Made by a program: the position numbers and the translations under genes
Source of the DNA: Gracilibacillus suaedae
Lineage (GTDB): Bacteria; Bacillota; Bacilli; Bacillales; Amphibacillaceae
Assembly (NCBI RefSeq): GCF_017599345.1
Contig: NZ_JAGFVL010000062.1
Coordinates: 248,001-312,000 of the forward strand
DNA length: 64,000 bases
Direction of reading: 5' to 3'
Shown here: piece after piece, positions 25,060 through 32,592 of the stretch
Layout: each line of letters begins with the position of its first letter
Position numbering within the stretch: the stretch's first letter is position 1
The notes under the pieces: model-generated
What the model saw: the letters and a program-made list of their open reading frames with translations, nothing else
Database searches by the model: none
Told to the model about the DNA's origin: nothing

Positions 25060-25713
25060 TTACACGTTTTCTGATTCGTCGATGAAGGTTTTGATAAAGT
25101 AATAGTTTAAAATAACCAATATAATATTCAAAAAAGTCCCTAATAAGATGAAGGAAGCAGTTGTATCAAATATGATATCAGTTATCTTTGATACTATCAT
25201 TGTCAGCATAATCGGGGCTATTAAACGGAGCAACCCTAGCGAGAGTTTCTGGATTCTCTTTAGCGAAAGTTTAGCTTGCCGAATGGATGTACTTGCACCA
25301 ACAGTAAAGCCGTATAAAAGAAAGGTAGCAAGATAAATTTGAAGTCCCCAAAAATTGCTCGTAAAATCAGATTCAAAAACAAAAACATGTGCTTGATTCA
25401 GTATATTTATAAATAACATATGTACCAAAGTGTGTACCATTCGAAAGAGAAATAGGATTCTAAAGTATAATAGTGTATGATTGGCATATTTTGACCAATA
25501 AACTTTTGCTGCATACTTAGAAGCAGCAAAATGCATGAATGTATCGCACAAGGGTATCATCCATAAAAAATAATATATCAAATAAGATTCCGGTTCAGAC
25601 GGTCGAATCAGAAAAAAAGAAGAAGCAATTATTGCACCAGCAAAACTACTCCCATACAATTTTAATTCTGTTTTTAACTGATTTTTTATCATTAGTTTGT
25701 AGATAATAAGCAC
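25060..25713 (-). CDS. Membrane protein, paralogue of the downstream gene
   Basis: A 217-residue protein with about six transmembrane helices. It shares the layout and the block WSKYANHTLLYF ... VHMLFINILNQ with its neighbour, so the two arose by duplication and have diverged widely. The start is uncertain: the GTG at 25713 gives an N-terminus of the same length as the paralogue, but its G-rich site (AGGGGG) touches the start codon; an ATG at 25692 lacks any site. It is 34 bp upstream of the paralogue and presumably co-transcribed. No function can be assigned. Confidence 0.65.
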   Translation of the reverse strand: MLIIYKLMIKNQLKTELKLYGSSFAGAIIASSFFLIRPSEPESYLIYYFLWMIPLCDTFMHFAASKYAAKVYWSKYANHTLLYFRILFLFRMVHTLVHMLFINILNQAHVFVFESDFTSNFWGLQIYLATFLLYGFTVGASTSIRQAKLSLKRIQKLSLGLLRLIAPIMLTMIVSKITDIIFDTTASFILLGTFLNIILVILNYYFIKTFIDESENV

Positions 25714-25909
25714 CCCCTACAACATTTAACTTTTGTTAATGAGTTACTAATATTTTCAGAGTTGATGATATCCTTCTTCATTATATTATCATATTACATA
25801 AAAAACCTTTTTTACCTTAATATTAATTTCAAATCTTCAATGAATACCGTACCTTAACTAGATTAAAATGATGTTTTTTATGTTAGTACTTGTATCTAAA
25901 TTCATACAA

Positions 25910-26989
25910 TTATCGAAACCGAATAGAATCACAAATATAATAGATATTCTTATTCTGCTTAACTTCCAAATACAGTCTGCCTTCTTGATAATTTAATCGA
26001 AAGAGTTGATCTATATGATAAATATCAGGATTGAAATGATTCGTTAAGATTGCATTTGCAACACTAGCGGCAACTTGCGCTGTGATAACGGATTCTTCTT
26101 CACCGTAGATGGTGACGCTTTTGTTACTAGTTTCATCGTAACCACTAACGTGAACAGAAAACTGTTTGGAACCAATATTCCATTTTTTCAAAAGAAACAA
26201 AAAAAGTTGTTGAATGAACGGTAATGGAAGAAGTCTACTTAGTTTCCATCTACAGAACCACGCAAACATAGTAGTAATAAAGTTAGAGTCAAAGCAGATC
26301 CTTGTCGATACACTTGGTATTTTTAATGTGTGATAAAGTGTTAATTGATCAGGGAAAGGAAACCGATAAGTATGTTTCTTTCCGACTAAAGTACCAAAAT
26401 TGGTCCACTTTTTATCAGAGAATGGTATTTTCCAAACTTTTTTCCCTTCTTCATATATCATAAAGGATGAGTGTGTTTGGTCAAGCATCCACTTTAACGC
26501 TGCTTCGCCATGGTCATCACCAAGACCGAGCAGAACATCTATATCTAATTGATGAACTGCCGGCATCAGTGCTTTTACATGATTAGCTAATAAATTGGAG
26601 AGACCAGGAATTAACCCAACACTTAGAACTGCTGGAGCAAGAATATTCTCTGTCTCAAGTTTCTCAGCTTCAGTTAAAAAGTGACGATCAGCTGTTATAT
26701 CGATATAGGCGGTTCCATTTTGTAAACAGGCTTGTATAAACCGTGTGTTTGGTTGATCGATACACATCATGACTAATTTTGCATCTGATAGCCAGCTCGG
26801 TATTTCAGTTTGATGCATATCGAAAACAAGCGGTTGGACTAGATCATTTGTCTCTTTAGCAAAGCGAATCGCTTTATCTTTATTTCTGCCAGCCGCATAT
26901 ACTTTTCCGGGGAACTGTTTAGCTAATAGCTTACAAATTATCTTGCCTACTTTTCCATATCCCCCAATAACAATAATGGCGTCTTTCAT
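25910..26989 (-). CDS. Saccharopine-dehydrogenase-like NAD(P)-binding protein
   Basis: A 359-residue protein with an N-terminal Rossmann fold (IIVIGGYGKVGKIICKLL, residues 5-22; AAGRNKDKA after beta-2). The following region (MMCIDQPNTRFIQACLQNGTAYIDITAD, SVGLIPGLSNLLANHV) matches the saccharopine dehydrogenase superfamily. A basic hydrophobic stretch near residues 235-272 (FAWFCRWKLSRLLPLPFIQQLF) could contact the membrane. It overlaps the upstream methyltransferase by 4 bp (ATGA) and follows AGGAGGG, so the pair is coupled. With a Fur-box-like site before the pair, a role in an iron-responsive small-molecule pathway is plausible, but the substrate is unknown. Confidence 0.82.
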   Translation of the reverse strand: MKDAIIVIGGYGKVGKIICKLLAKQFPGKVYAAGRNKDKAIRFAKETNDLVQPLVFDMHQTEIPSWLSDAKLVMMCIDQPNTRFIQACLQNGTAYIDITADRHFLTEAEKLETENILAPAVLSVGLIPGLSNLLANHVKALMPAVHQLDIDVLLGLGDDHGEAALKWMLDQTHSSFMIYEEGKKVWKIPFSDKKWTNFGTLVGKKHTYRFPFPDQLTLYHTLKIPSVSTRICFDSNFITTMFAWFCRWKLSRLLPLPFIQQLFLFLLKKWNIGSKQFSVHVSGYDETSNKSVTIYGEEESVITAQVAASVANAILTNHFNPDIYHIDQLFRLNYQEGRLYLEVKQNKNIYYICDSIRFR

Positions 26990-27684
26990 GACTCTGTCCC
27001 TCCTTTAAAACAGATAAAACCTTTGAAAAACAACGATTGAAAATAAGAGGATATCTGTGTGAATGAAGCTTGGTGTAGCATATTTGTTAATCCCTTCTCA
27101 TCGATTGAAAATATACGTTTTCCGATACTTTCTTGAAACTGTATTGCTTCTGAATTGGTTCCACCGTGTTTGATTAAATGTTGTTTCCACGTTTGAAAAT
27201 AGCTTTGATCGTGATTGACCATCGTACTTAAAAAACATGGTGCACCAGGATGAAGAGAGCGAGCTAGATGTTGTGCAAATCGTATTTGCGATTGCTTTCC
27301 TTGAATAAATTGAAAGGTAAGCATACAAATAATGGCATCAAAAGGTTCGTGGAAATCTTGTTCTTCAAGATAACCCTCGATAAAGGAAATCGAATGTTCT
27401 CTTCCCCTAGCACTGAAAGTTTCCTTAGCAATGTCTAGCATTTGAGTAGATGGATCTAGTGCAGTAAGTTGGACATGGTCTGGCAACAAGTCTGTTAAGG
27501 TAATCAATTCTTTACCTCCACCGGCACCTACAATGAGGACTTTTGTAATATCCTGAGTTAATATTTCCTTTAATAGTAAGGCAGTTAATTCGTGTAACAA
27601 TTGATATCCGGGGACTTTTCGATCAATGGTTGCAGAATAACCTTTAACAGTGTCATTATGCCAAGATAAATTTGAAATAGTCAT
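26986..27684 (-). CDS. SAM-dependent methyltransferase (CmoA/UbiE-like)
   Basis: A 232-residue class I methyltransferase. Motif I is VLIVGAGGGKEL (SAM-binding glycine loop, about residues 49-60), the acidic end of beta-2 is LTALDPS, and motif II is FDAIICMLTFQFI. The N-terminus (YSATIDRKVPGYQLLHELTALLL) resembles CmoA-type and related small-molecule methyltransferases. The ATG at 27684 follows AAGGAG. A Fur box lies about 35 bp upstream, so expression should rise in iron starvation. It is paired with the saccharopine-dehydrogenase-like gene. Product and target are unknown. Confidence 0.85.
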   Translation of the reverse strand: MTISNLSWHNDTVKGYSATIDRKVPGYQLLHELTALLLKEILTQDITKVLIVGAGGGKELITLTDLLPDHVQLTALDPSTQMLDIAKETFSARGREHSISFIEGYLEEQDFHEPFDAIICMLTFQFIQGKQSQIRFAQHLARSLHPGAPCFLSTMVNHDQSYFQTWKQHLIKHGGTNSEAIQFQESIGKRIFSIDEKGLTNMLHQASFTQISSYFQSLFFKGFICFKGGTES

Positions 27685-27716
27685 TGCAATACGCTCCTTT
27701 TATGTTACATTTATAT

Positions 27717-27731
27717 TAATAATCATTCTCA
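27717..27731. promoter_or_regulatory. Fur box between divergent methyltransferase and LuxR genes
   Basis: Read on the minus strand, TGAGAATGATTATTA is within two changes of the 7-1-7 Fur consensus. It is placed to control the methyltransferase pair and possibly the LuxR gene. Confidence 0.78.
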
Positions 27732-27792
27732 ATTATAAATGTATTAAATGGAAAAACTATCCCATAATCAAGGGATAAGGGAGGTGTGGGTG

Positions 27793-28749
27793 TTGGGAGG
27801 GAATGTGTTAAGAAAAAGAATACGTGATTTTTTATATGCTACTTGCTCATTTGATGCGGCATGTATTAGAACCGTTGACCCAAATAACCTACTGACAACG
27901 GGGGCATATACAGACGAAACGGTTGAGGCTATCCATCAACAATTATTTGAAAATGAATATTTAGAAGAAGATATCCATTCTCATCAAGAATTAGTAAGTG
28001 GATTCCTTCCTGTTCAATTACTGCATGATAAACCAAGCAGACGACTTGATGAGATATTGTTGCCTGCTGGATTTAGGGATGAAATGAGAATTGCTTTTGT
28101 AATCAATCAAACGTGCTATGGGTTTGCCAGTTTGTTTAGAGAAAATTTGTTTTTTACGAATGCTGAAGTCCAAAAAGTAACAAAACATGTTAAAAGTATC
28201 GCACAGCTGATGAGGAGTCATATGGAAAAAACACCACAATTGTCTGTGGATGAATCGATAAAGCCGATGCTTATTCTTTCAGAAAAGCTTGATATTCTTT
28301 TTCAAAATAGTGAAGGGGAACAATGGTTACAAGAACTATGTATGGAAGAAGCTATTGCAACAGATAGGTTACCACGTTCTATTCGAGCTGTTGCTTATCA
28401 AATGCTCAGTGAACAAACAACTCATCATAGAACCATTATGAAAACACAAGCAGGTCAGATATATGCAATGGAGGGATCATTACTTACCGGCAGCGATGAA
28501 GCAAATGTGTTGATGGTGATGAGAATCCCTATACCAGAAGAAGCTAGGTTTTCGCATTTAGTAACATGTTATCGATTAACTTCCAAAGAGTCTCAAGTTC
28601 TGAAACATGTCTGGAAAGGCCATTCAACAAAAGAAATCGCACAATATTTATCGATTTCACCTTATACCGTTCAGGATCACCTGAAATCGATTTTCTCCAA
28701 AACAAATACGAATAGTCGGAGTAAACTAATGCATTTATTACGGTCCTAA
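27793..28749 (+). CDS. LuxR-family regulator with GAF-like N-terminus
   Basis: About 318 residues. The C-terminal 65 residues form a GerE/LuxR helix-turn-helix (YRLTSKESQVLKHVWKGHSTKEIAQYL, then TVQDHLKSIFSKTNTNSRSKL). The N-terminal half (FRDEMRIAFVINQTCYGFASLFREN, FTNAEVQKVTKHVKSIAQLM) resembles a GAF-type sensor found in similar one-component regulators. The start is uncertain: TTG at 27793 and GTG at 27790 follow AAGGGAGG at good distances, while the ATG at 27748 has no site. It is divergent from the iron-regulated methyltransferase pair and probably controls it. Confidence 0.82.
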   Translation: MGGNVLRKRIRDFLYATCSFDAACIRTVDPNNLLTTGAYTDETVEAIHQQLFENEYLEEDIHSHQELVSGFLPVQLLHDKPSRRLDEILLPAGFRDEMRIAFVINQTCYGFASLFRENLFFTNAEVQKVTKHVKSIAQLMRSHMEKTPQLSVDESIKPMLILSEKLDILFQNSEGEQWLQELCMEEAIATDRLPRSIRAVAYQMLSEQTTHHRTIMKTQAGQIYAMEGSLLTGSDEANVLMVMRIPIPEEARFSHLVTCYRLTSKESQVLKHVWKGHSTKEIAQYLSISPYTVQDHLKSIFSKTNTNSRSKLMHLLRS

Positions 28750-28750
28750 C

Positions 28751-28802
28751 GATAAAGTGAGATATGGTCAGGGGGGTACAGATGTTTAGCACCGTAATAA
28801 AA
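28751..28802. repeat. Palindromic intergenic repeat, short inverted copy f
   Basis: This reads as the reverse complement of the ends of copies a-c. ATAAAGTGAGA ... GGTCAGG matches their 3' end, and TACAGATGTTTAGCACCGTAAT matches their 5' end (for example 4731-4752), with the middle missing. It begins 2 bp after the LuxR stop codon. Confidence 0.6.
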
Positions 28803-28859
28803 GAAGAATAGGAATTCCAGTGGTAGGGGGCCATTAGTATTAAGAGTGCCACATTTTAT

Positions 28860-29315
28860 TTAATGGAGGTGTTTTTTTAAATTAGTAATCCGTTCTTGAT
28901 AATCTGCCCGATATTCTTCAGGGATTTTGTCTAATCCCCCTTCAAGCCAATTTAGTTTATCTTCTCGTATTTCACTTGGTACATTTTCCATCATTGCTAA
29001 ATGCTCATGAAATGTCTCTGGTGTTAAATTTTCATATGATTGGCTATCGTTAGGGAAAGGCATTTCATTGTATGCTAACGTTTCTGCTAACATATCTTTA
29101 TCATAATCACCTGTAAATTCTAATGGTTTAGGCTTCTCCTTTTTTCTTTGTTCAATGTCAGACCGCTCTTCTGCTATTATATCCTCATGATCAGTTTGTA
29201 TAGTTTGTTTTACTTCGGTATCAGTAATTACAGTCAAAGTTGTAATAGAAACAAAACAAATAGCAAAAATGGAGATAGATATAAATAGCCATTTTAAAAC
29301 CTTTTGTCTTCTCAT
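28860..29315 (-). CDS. Membrane-anchored extracellular hypothetical protein
   Basis: A 151-residue protein with a basic start (MRRQKVLK), one transmembrane or uncleaved signal segment (residues 9-31) and a charged Glu/Lys-rich extracellular part ending in KLNWLEGGLDKIPEEYRADYQERITNLKKHL. There are no cysteines outside the membrane segment and no recognised domain. AGGAG about 10 nt before the ATG at 29315 supports the start. It lies 67 bp downstream of the transporter-like gene on the same strand, so it may be its second cistron. The function is unknown. Confidence 0.65.
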   Translation of the reverse strand: MRRQKVLKWLFISISIFAICFVSITTLTVITDTEVKQTIQTDHEDIIAEERSDIEQRKKEKPKPLEFTGDYDKDMLAETLAYNEMPFPNDSQSYENLTPETFHEHLAMMENVPSEIREDKLNWLEGGLDKIPEEYRADYQERITNLKKHLH

Positions 29316-29382
29316 ATAGAACCACTCCTATATATTGTATTAAAGGCAAATTCTTTTTAACCTTGATCCTTCCTTGGGTCCG

Positions 29383-30735
29383 CTAAATCAACAAATAAGA
29401 GATCACAATCCCAACCGCACCAAACACAAAAGAATAACTCAAATTATAATAGGTAATATAATAAGGACTTTGCTTCAAACTCATTGATGTAATCGTGACG
29501 ACAAGTCCATATGTCCCAATTGGTACAGTGGAAACCCCACCAATAATTAAACTCACAGCAAGACTTAATGGACTTAAAATATCCATTAACATCGGGCTGA
29601 TCCCGCTCAAAATTCCCATAGTTGCAACAGGGTGGACACCAAACATACTCAATACGACGAATAGTAATTGAATCATGATTAAAATGAAGATCGGATAATC
29701 GGAAGCAAATAAAATTGGATCCTGTAACATCAAAAGAGCTGGAGATTCATTTAATGTATTGGTGAAAAGAGCTAAGGTTACAAATAGTACAATGAAGTTG
29801 TCCATATTATTTAGGCTGTTTTTCCAGCGGTTCCAGCCGATTGTCCAAAAACTTTTCCATCTGCCGATCGCAAGTGCCCATAAACAGGCGAAAGGAAATA
29901 CTAATAACGTTACAGTCAAGATAAATTCTAAGTCAAATACATTACCAATAATGATTACTAATAGAAGAAAAGAACACAATGCAATCACCAATTGAATGAC
30001 TTTTGACCGATTTTGATTGTTTTGTTGGTGAAGGGCAGTATAATTGTCTTCCGGATAAGGATATTGCTTAAAATATAATCGCCCCCACAAGCTATCGAGA
30101 CCATACATGAGAACGGTGATAAATATCATCCATGGTAATAATTCCGCGTAATTGACTCCGGTAATAAAAATCCCCATGGCCAGTAACACTTCTAAAGGGC
30201 TCCAAGGCAATGCCAGGGAGTAACCTCTCAATGTGGCCATCATAATAATTTTATTAGCAATTTTCTTCCGAATCGGTTTTAAATTATCGACTAGAACATC
30301 CTGGGCAATCGTTGCAGAAGATACATTTAAAAAAGCTGTTAATGACATCATCGCTGTTGTACTTCGTTGATACAACTGTCCCAAATCACGCACATTTCCT
30401 CTTAACAAATGCTGCATTAGTTTATCAAAACGTCCCGCTGCAACGGCACTGTTCATCCAAGGCAGTACGGCTAGCAATGTTAATAAAGATAAGTTCCCCG
30501 CAAGCATAGGAACAATTTCCCAGACTGTTAAATTAGTAGAGAAAAATAACAATATCCCCACAACAGAAAAGCCGGAACCTAAGATCTGAAACAATCGAGA
30601 AGCCCTTCGAAAACTGATAGCAAGCATGGCAATGGACAGAGTTCCTAACGCGTATGATAGATAAGGGTTTGGATAAAATACGGAAATGATGTGTAAGAGA
30701 AAAATAAAAGCAAAAAAGACGTAAAGATTCTTCAT
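29383..30735 (-). CDS. Polytopic membrane protein, transporter-like
   Basis: A 450-residue protein with about 11-12 transmembrane helices. The pattern of two similar halves, and small-residue hairpin-like segments (NVSSATIAQDVL; FGVHPVATMGILSGISPMLMD; GVSTVPIGTYGLVVTITSMS), suggests the ion transporter superfamily (ArsB/NhaD/DASS fold), but no specific family is recognised. The ATG at 30735 lies after AGAAGG. It is divergent from fruR. The substrate cannot be told from sequence. Confidence 0.65.
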   Translation of the reverse strand: MKNLYVFFAFIFLLHIISVFYPNPYLSYALGTLSIAMLAISFRRASRLFQILGSGFSVVGILLFFSTNLTVWEIVPMLAGNLSLLTLLAVLPWMNSAVAAGRFDKLMQHLLRGNVRDLGQLYQRSTTAMMSLTAFLNVSSATIAQDVLVDNLKPIRKKIANKIIMMATLRGYSLALPWSPLEVLLAMGIFITGVNYAELLPWMIFITVLMYGLDSLWGRLYFKQYPYPEDNYTALHQQNNQNRSKVIQLVIALCSFLLLVIIIGNVFDLEFILTVTLLVFPFACLWALAIGRWKSFWTIGWNRWKNSLNNMDNFIVLFVTLALFTNTLNESPALLMLQDPILFASDYPIFILIMIQLLFVVLSMFGVHPVATMGILSGISPMLMDILSPLSLAVSLIIGGVSTVPIGTYGLVVTITSMSLKQSPYYITYYNLSYSFVFGAVGIVISYLLI

Positions 30736-30795
30736 GTGTTGAACCTTCTTTCTGATGTACTGTACTTATCATAACATATGGTGCAATAAAGGGTG

Positions 30796-30851
30796 TGACT
30801 GTTATTGGTTGTTTTTGATCAAAAGTGATTGACAATGATCATTTGTGGTTG
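30796..30851 (+). promoter_or_regulatory. Phased direct repeats, probable FruR operator
   Basis: Two copies of TGATCAnnnGTGnTTG (30816-30831 and 30836-30851) are spaced exactly 20 bp, and a degraded third (TGACTG...TTGGTTG) starts 20 bp earlier at 30796. They cover the -35 and the spacer of the fru promoter, as expected for DeoR-type repressor sites on one DNA face. Confidence 0.7.
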
Positions 30852-30857
30852 TAAAAT
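30829..30857 (+). promoter_or_regulatory. fru operon promoter
   Basis: TTGACA (30829-30834) and TAAAAT (30852-30857) with a 17-bp spacer; the -35 hexamer falls between the operator repeats. Confidence 0.85.
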
Positions 30858-30896
30858 AGATGTAAGCGATTAACCTATTAATAGGAGAAGTGACTT

Positions 30897-31652
30897 ATGC
30901 TGACGATTGAACGACAAGAAATCATTTTATCGTTATTAAGAGAGAAAGATGTCGTAACAGTGAAAGAAATGTGTGAAGTTACGAATGCTTCGGAATCAAC
31001 CATTCGTAGAGATTTAACAGAGCTAGAAAACCTTCAATATATTAAACGCGTTCATGGTGGCGCATCACTATTAAAGAAGAAACGAGAAGAACCAACACTT
31101 CTTGAAAAGTCGACGATCAATCAACAGGAAAAAAGCGTGATTGCACGAAAAGCTGCTTCTTTTATTGAAGAGGGCGATTCAATCTATCTCGATGCAGGTT
31201 CATCAACGATGGAGTTAATTCCTTTTCTTAAGGAGAAATCAGTCATGGTGGTGACGAATGGTATCCCACATGTTCAGTTACTCATAGAATATGGGATCGA
31301 AACGTATGTTATTTCCGGTAAGGCTAAGAAAGGGACTGCTGCCCTCGTTGGTACGAAAGCCGTCGACGCAATCAAAGAATATCGCTTTGATAAATGCTTT
31401 TTAGGTATTAACGGTATCCATCCTGAACAAGGCTTAACAACACCTGATCCGGAAGAGGCAAGTGTCAAACAAACAGCATTGTCACAATCCCAATCAAAAT
31501 ATGTATTAGCAGACCCGACTAAGTTTGGAGAAGTATCTTTCGCAAATGTAGCAGATCTAGCGAGTGTTCATATCATTACGACCAACGGTTTATCAGACGA
31601 ACAACAAGAAACGATTAGTAAGCAAACAACTTTGGAGGTGGTGCCGTTATGA
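30897..31652 (+). CDS. fruR: DeoR-family fructose operon repressor
   Basis: A 251-residue DeoR-type repressor. Residues 1-57 hold the winged helix-turn-helix with the family signature (ERQEIILSLLREKDVVTVKEMCEVTNASESTIRRDLTELE), then RVHGGA. The C-terminal sugar-phosphate sensing domain shows IYLDAGSSTMELIPFL, VVTNGIPHVQLL and a terminal VHIITTNGLSDEQ. The effector is probably fructose-1-phosphate. The ATG at 30897 follows AGGAG. It is the first gene of fruR-fruK-fruA and overlaps fruK by 4 bp; phased repeats in its promoter are the likely operator. Confidence 0.93.
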   Translation: MLTIERQEIILSLLREKDVVTVKEMCEVTNASESTIRRDLTELENLQYIKRVHGGASLLKKKREEPTLLEKSTINQQEKSVIARKAASFIEEGDSIYLDAGSSTMELIPFLKEKSVMVVTNGIPHVQLLIEYGIETYVISGKAKKGTAALVGTKAVDAIKEYRFDKCFLGINGIHPEQGLTTPDPEEASVKQTALSQSQSKYVLADPTKFGEVSFANVADLASVHIITTNGLSDEQQETISKQTTLEVVPL

Positions 31653-32566
31653 TTTATACCGTGACATTCAATCCAGCCATTGATTATGTAGTCAGTCTTG
31701 AAGCCTTCCATCCCGGAGAAGTGAACCGAAGTCAGTCAGACTATAAGGAAGCTGGTGGTAAAGGGATCAACGTTTCTCGTGTATTGGATCGCTTTGGTGT
31801 TCAATCGACAGCATTAGGTTTTGTTGGTGGTTTTACTGGAAAATTTATTACTGATTATTTAACAGAGATGAAGATTAACCATGATTTCGTTCCCTTAAAG
31901 CAAGATACAAGAATAAATGTCAAACTTAAAGCTGCTGGAGAAGAATCGGAAGTAAACGGTGTCTCTCCGGTTATAGATGAAGAAGCATACAAGCAATTTC
32001 TCGCAAAGTTTGAAGCCTTAAAAAGTGGTGACATCGTGGTATTGGCGGGCAGTTTGCCAGGTTCGCTATCAGCAAGCGTATACAAGGAAATTGTCGCAAT
32101 GCTGAAGCAAAAAGGTGTGATGGCGATCTTAGATACAAGTGGAGCACCTTTAAAGGAAGCAATTAACGCAAGTCCTGCGTTTATTAAGCCGAACCATTAT
32201 GAATTAGCAGAGTTGTTTGATACAGAGGTAAAGAATGATCAAGATGTTGTTCGATTAGCTAGCAGGCTTCATCAAGAGCAACAGATTGATCATGTATTAG
32301 TATCGATGGCAAAAGAAGGAGCTATTTATGTTGGTGAAGAAGGTGCAATGAAACTAAGCGCACCAAAAGGAACAGCTATACACTCAGTTGGTGCAGGTGA
32401 CTCTGCGGTTGCGGGATTTATTTACAGTTGGCAGACAACGGAAAATGCCGGAGAATCCGCAAAATATGCCGTTGCGGCAGGGAGTGCTACCGCATTTTCT
32501 AAGACACTGTGTACGAAAGAAGAAGTAGAATTATTGCTCTCACAGGTTCAGGTAACACATCTATAA
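31649..32566 (+). CDS. fruK: 1-phosphofructokinase
   Basis: A 305-residue PfkB-family (ribokinase fold) kinase that phosphorylates fructose-1-phosphate from the PTS to fructose-1,6-bisphosphate. The first PfkB signature is GGKGINVSRVLDRFG near residue 36, and the second contains the catalytic GAGDS (about residue 248-252). The N-terminus IYTVTFNPAIDYVV is typical of FruK. It starts in an ATGA overlap with fruR. Its product links FruA uptake to glycolysis. Confidence 0.95.
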   Translation: MIYTVTFNPAIDYVVSLEAFHPGEVNRSQSDYKEAGGKGINVSRVLDRFGVQSTALGFVGGFTGKFITDYLTEMKINHDFVPLKQDTRINVKLKAAGEESEVNGVSPVIDEEAYKQFLAKFEALKSGDIVVLAGSLPGSLSASVYKEIVAMLKQKGVMAILDTSGAPLKEAINASPAFIKPNHYELAELFDTEVKNDQDVVRLASRLHQEQQIDHVLVSMAKEGAIYVGEEGAMKLSAPKGTAIHSVGAGDSAVAGFIYSWQTTENAGESAKYAVAAGSATAFSKTLCTKEEVELLLSQVQVTHL

Positions 32567-32592
32567 ATATAAAAAAGAAGGGAAGAGGGGCT

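Noticed and set aside
25910-27684. Staphylopine/opine-metallophore biosynthesis cluster
   Set aside because: No histidine racemase, no nicotianamine-synthase-like gene and no metallophore transporter adjacent; the methyltransferase has an ordinary class I motif I. Kept only as an analogy.
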